Origin: JADJPL01 sp964607915
GTDB lineage: Bacteria > Bacteroidota > Bacteroidia > Chitinophagales > Saprospiraceae
Assembly: GCA_964607915.1 (NCBI GenBank)
Contig: CAZSMU010000079.1
Location: forward strand, 1-17,120
Direction of reading: 5' to 3'
Length of the DNA: 17,120 nucleotides
Shown one piece after another: positions 14,353 through 17,120 of this stretch (position 1 is the first letter of the stretch; each line of letters opens with the position of its first letter). The notes beneath the pieces were generated by a model that saw nothing but the letters and a program-made list of their open reading frames with translations, was not told where the DNA came from and made no database searches. The translations under genes and the position numbers were made by a program.

Positions 14353-15351
14353 ATGCATTCAATTGATATTGAAGCGATAAATCAGCAAATTTACATAGAC
14401 AGTGCGTTTATCGCGCGCTTGCAGGCGCAAACAGCCCAGGTCATTGTGGGGCAGGAGCGCATGGTAGAGCGCCTGCTGTTGGGCCTGCTCACGCGGGGCC
14501 ATGTATTGCTGGAGGGTCTGCCTGGTCTTGCGAAAACGCTGGCCATCAAGACGCTGGCGCAATCTATCCACGCGCGGTTCAGCCGCATACAGTTCACGCC
14601 CGACCTGTTGCCGGCGGATGTATTGGGCACGATGATCTACAACCCGGCGAAGAACGAATTTTCCGTCCGAAAAGGCCCGATTTTTGCCAATTTCATCTTG
14701 GCCGACGAAATCAACCGTGCCCCGGCCAAGGTGCAGAGTGCCTTGCTCGAAGCCATGCAAGAGCGGCAGGTGACGATCGGTACCGAGACCTTCCGCCTGG
14801 AGGAGCCCTTCCTCGTACTGGCCACGCAGAACCCGATTGAGCAGGAAGGTACCTATCCCCTTCCGGAGGCACAGGTGGACCGCTTCATGCTCAAGGTCAA
14901 GATTGGCTACCCCAGCAAGGAGGAAGAGCGCGAAATCGTGCGCCGCAACCTGACGGGCGAAAACCCGGGCGAGCACATCGAGCCGGTCGTGCAGCCGGAA
15001 GATATCCTGAAGGCCCGCCAATCGGTACACAAGGTGTATATGGACGAGAAAATCGAGCGCTACATCATAGACCTCGTCTTCGCCACCCGCAAGCCCGGCG
15101 ATTACGGCCTGTCCGACCTGGAAGGCCTCATCAGCTATGGTGCTTCGCCACGGGCCAGCATCAACCTGGCGCTGGCAGGTAAAGCCCAGGCCTTCCTCAA
15201 ACGCCGGGGCTACGTGGTGCCGGAAGATATCCGCGGCATCTGCCACGACGTGCTGCGCCACCGCATCGGACTGACGTACGAGGCCGAAGCGGAAAATATT
15301 TCGCAGGAAGACATCATTAACCGTATCCTGAATATTGTAGAAGTACCCTGA
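14353..15351 (+). CDS. MoxR family AAA+ ATPase
   Basis: This 332-residue cytoplasmic AAA+ ATPase has Walker A GLPGLAKT (55-62), Walker B ILADEINR (115-122, D118 and E119), sensor-1 N160 in LATQNPIEQEGTYPLPEAQ, and an Arg finger about R177 in VDRFML. MoxR ATPases work as chaperones for partner proteins, often VWA-domain or DUF58 proteins. The stretch PAKVQSALLEAMQERQVTIG is typical of the family. The DUF58 gene starts 8 bases downstream and a BatD-like gene after that, giving the standard bat-type order. The ATG at 14353 follows an AT-rich spot. In other bacteria such operons are tied to stress tolerance or envelope maturation, but the substrate here is unknown. Confidence 0.95.
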   Translation: MHSIDIEAINQQIYIDSAFIARLQAQTAQVIVGQERMVERLLLGLLTRGHVLLEGLPGLAKTLAIKTLAQSIHARFSRIQFTPDLLPADVLGTMIYNPAKNEFSVRKGPIFANFILADEINRAPAKVQSALLEAMQERQVTIGTETFRLEEPFLVLATQNPIEQEGTYPLPEAQVDRFMLKVKIGYPSKEEEREIVRRNLTGENPGEHIEPVVQPEDILKARQSVHKVYMDEKIERYIIDLVFATRKPGDYGLSDLEGLISYGASPRASINLALAGKAQAFLKRRGYVVPEDIRGICHDVLRHRIGLTYEAEAENISQEDIINRILNIVEVP

Positions 15352-15359
15352 CCCTGCGT

Positions 15360-16232
15360 ATGGAGACCTCCGAACTGCTGAAGAAAGTCCGCAAGATAGA
15401 AATCAAGATAAAAGGCCTGAGCCGGCACCTGTTCTCCGGGGAGTACCACAGCGCCTTTAAGGGGCGCGGTATGTCGTTCAGTGAGGTGCGCAGTTATCAG
15501 TACGGCGATGATGTGCGCAACATAGACTGGAACGTCACGGCCCGCACGGGGGAACCGCACGTGAAGGTGTACGAAGAAGAGCGCGAACTGACGGTATTGT
15601 TGCTCGCCGACGCCAGCGCTTCTTCCCTGTTCGGCTCGGTGCGCCAGTTCAAATCCGAAGTGGTGGCGGAAATCTGCGCCCTGTTGGCGTTTTCGGCCAT
15701 CACCAACAACGACAAGGTGGGATTGCTGCTGTTCACCGACCGGGTCGAGTTGTTCATCCCCCCAAAGAAGGGGCGGGGACATATCCTGCGCATCATCCGC
15801 GAACTATTGGACTTTGAGGTGAAAGGACGGGGCACCGACCTCGGAGTGGCGCTGGAATATTTCCAGCACGTCATCAAAAAGCGCTGTATCGGCTTTGTGC
15901 TGAGCGACTTCCTGACAGAAGGCTACGAGGATGCCCTTCGCATCGCCGCCCGTCGCCACGACCTCATCGGGGTGCGCGTATCCGATCTGCGCGACGAAAC
16001 CTTGCCCGACATGGGCCTGGTACAAGCAGAAGACCCGGAAACCGGAACCATCGCCTGGCTGGATACGGGCTCGGAAGCGCTGCGTACCCGCTATGCCGAG
16101 CGATTCCGGGCATACGGCCGCTACTTCAAGGGTGCTTTCCTGCGCGCCGGGGCGGATACCGTAGATATCCGCGCCCATGAGTCCTACATCCAGGCATTGC
16201 TGCAATTTTTCCAAAAAAGAGCAGGCCAATGA
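15360..16232 (+). CDS. DUF58 protein (VWA-like), MoxR partner
   Basis: This 290-residue protein has the DUF58 hallmark GRGMSFSEVRSYQYGDDVRN (35-54) followed by IDWNVTARTGEPHVKVYEEER (55-75). A von Willebrand A-type segment then begins with LLLADASASSLFG, where DASAS (84-88) fits a MIDAS DxSxS metal site. Later strands such as VGLLLFTDRVELFIPP and GFVLSDFL (about residues 121-184) fit the rest of the fold. No signal peptide or membrane segment is clear, so it is probably cytoplasmic or membrane-associated. Its start is 8 bases after the MoxR stop, and its stop overlaps the next start (ATGA), so translation is coupled. It is likely to be remodelled by the MoxR ATPase. Confidence 0.92.
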   Translation: METSELLKKVRKIEIKIKGLSRHLFSGEYHSAFKGRGMSFSEVRSYQYGDDVRNIDWNVTARTGEPHVKVYEEERELTVLLLADASASSLFGSVRQFKSEVVAEICALLAFSAITNNDKVGLLLFTDRVELFIPPKKGRGHILRIIRELLDFEVKGRGTDLGVALEYFQHVIKKRCIGFVLSDFLTEGYEDALRIAARRHDLIGVRVSDLRDETLPDMGLVQAEDPETGTIAWLDTGSEALRTRYAERFRAYGRYFKGAFLRAGADTVDIRAHESYIQALLQFFQKRAGQ

Positions 16233-17120
16233 ATCGGATAGCTCCCCTTCGAGTCCTTGGGTTCTTTCTTGCCCTGCTCCCGTTGGCGCTCGGAGCACAA
16301 TACCGCGCTGAGGCGCGGCTTGACAGCACCTCTATTCGCGTCGGTGACCCATTGCGCCTACGCCTGGACGTATGGCTGCCTCCGGGCGCCACCCTCGGCA
16401 AAATCGGGATAGATACCCTGGACGCCATTTCCGATATAGAGCGCCGGAAAACGGCGCCCCTGCGCTCGGAACAGGGCCGTTCCGACATCCACTACACTCA
16501 GGAGTACATCCTGACTGCTTTTGATACCGGCCACTTCCGCCTGCCGCCCATCCCTGTCGAAGTAGTGGACGAGGGAGTGAACACCCGCATCGCCACCAAC
16601 GACCTGGCGCTACACGTGCGCAGCACGCTGCCGGAAGGCGGCGAGTTGCGGCCCATCAAGGACATCGTGCGGGAGCCCTTGCGCCTCAGCGACTTCTGGT
16701 GGGTGGGGGTTCTGCTCCTGCTTCTCGCGGCAGGCTATGGCCTGTACCGCCGCCTGCGCCGCCCCGCTCCCCCGCCCGTGGCCCCGCCTGTCGCCCCGCC
16801 CCCTGCCCACGAAATCGCCCTCGAGAAGCTCGCTGCGCTCGCTGCCTCGGATTACCTCTTTAGCGGCAATTTCAAAATGTACCAAAGCGAGTTGACGCAT
16901 ATTTTGCGCGAGTACCTGTCGCTGCGCTACAACTTCAATGCCCTCGAGGCCACTACTGAGGAGATAGAGCGCCAGTTTGCAAGCCGGGGAATCCCCCGGG
17001 ACTGGGAGGGTCGCCTGTCGCAACTGCTGCGCCGCGCCGACCTCGTAAAGTTCGCCAAAGGGGAGCTGCCGGCCACAGAGCACCGCGAGGCCCTGGAAGA
17101 GGTGCGCGGATTTGTAGAGG
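16229..17120 (+). CDS. BatD-like membrane protein, partial (3' end outside window)
   Basis: The gene runs to the window edge with 297 codons visible and no stop. Residues 1-23 are a signal peptide or anchor (cleavage at GA|Q), leading into a periplasmic beta-rich domain (25-135) with RVGDPLRLRLDVWL (37-50) and ILTAFDTGHFRLPPIPVEV (94-112). One transmembrane helix lies at about 156-173 (FWWVGVLLLLLAAGYGLYRR), followed by a Pro-rich linker (179-192) and a helical cytoplasmic domain with ALEKLAAL and LTHILREYLSLRYNFNALEATTEEI (222-246). This is the usual layout of the BatD/DUF4381-like proteins that follow MoxR and DUF58 genes. The ATG overlaps the DUF58 stop by four bases. Membrane anchoring fits a role in linking the MoxR/DUF58 pair to the envelope. 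Confidence 0.8.
   Translation, partial: MNRIAPLRVLGFFLALLPLALGAQYRAEARLDSTSIRVGDPLRLRLDVWLPPGATLGKIGIDTLDAISDIERRKTAPLRSEQGRSDIHYTQEYILTAFDTGHFRLPPIPVEVVDEGVNTRIATNDLALHVRSTLPEGGELRPIKDIVREPLRLSDFWWVGVLLLLLAAGYGLYRRLRRPAPPPVAPPVAPPPAHEIALEKLAALAASDYLFSGNFKMYQSELTHILREYLSLRYNFNALEATTEEIERQFASRGIPRDWEGRLSQLLRRADLVKFAKGELPATEHREALEEVRGFVE

Overview
The window looks like chromosomal DNA from a member of the Bacteroidota, possibly a GC-richer lineage such as Saprospiria, although the class is only a guess. The pointers are: promoter boxes of the TAnnTTTG type with an upstream TTTG or TTG; few strong Shine-Dalgarno sequences; a stand-alone atpD-atpC pair with a very short epsilon subunit and an insertion in AtpD; a PorT-type beta-barrel protein; and a MoxR/DUF58/Bat-type operon. 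Seventeen protein genes are called, the last cut by the window edge. I saw no tRNA, rRNA, CRISPR array, insertion sequence or prophage.

Layout. (1) 150-5311, plus strand: a tight three-gene operon of a sugar-phosphate nucleotidyltransferase, an APH-fold sugar kinase resembling N-acetylhexosamine 1-kinases, and an exported GH2 beta-galactosidase. It reads as a glycan-salvage module that frees a sugar, phosphorylates it and makes a nucleotide sugar. (2) 5313-6580, minus strand: a GT2 glycosyltransferase with an added C-terminal Rossmann-like domain, followed by an unrecognised 81-residue protein. (3) 6683-8511, plus strand: atpD and atpC behind a textbook Bacteroidota promoter, ending in a long hairpin at 8533-8585. 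(4) 8605-10351, minus strand: a YkvA/DUF1232 membrane protein, then a HipB-like repressor gene followed 10 bases later by a HipA/HipT-like gene. (5) 10630-11964, plus strand: an exported glucosaminidase with LysM repeats. (6) 12054-13873, plus strand: a beta-barrel protein, lptB, and a small lipoprotein. (7) 13888-17120, plus strand: a second small lipoprotein, a MoxR ATPase, a DUF58 protein and the start of a BatD-like membrane protein.

The most interesting item is the HipBA-like locus. The HipA-like protein keeps the recognisable N-terminal and C-terminal framework of the Bacteroidota/HipT-type kinases. However, the catalytic Asp, the metal-binding Asp and Asn, the Gly-rich loop and the ATP-binding Lys are all replaced, and there is no hipS gene. 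It appears to be an intact pseudokinase retained with its repressor, and a palindrome overlaps the -33 box of the repressor's own promoter. Second-tier items are two neighbouring lipoproteins that share a Cys-to-RLxDS motif with identical spacing, and the GT2-Rossmann fusion.
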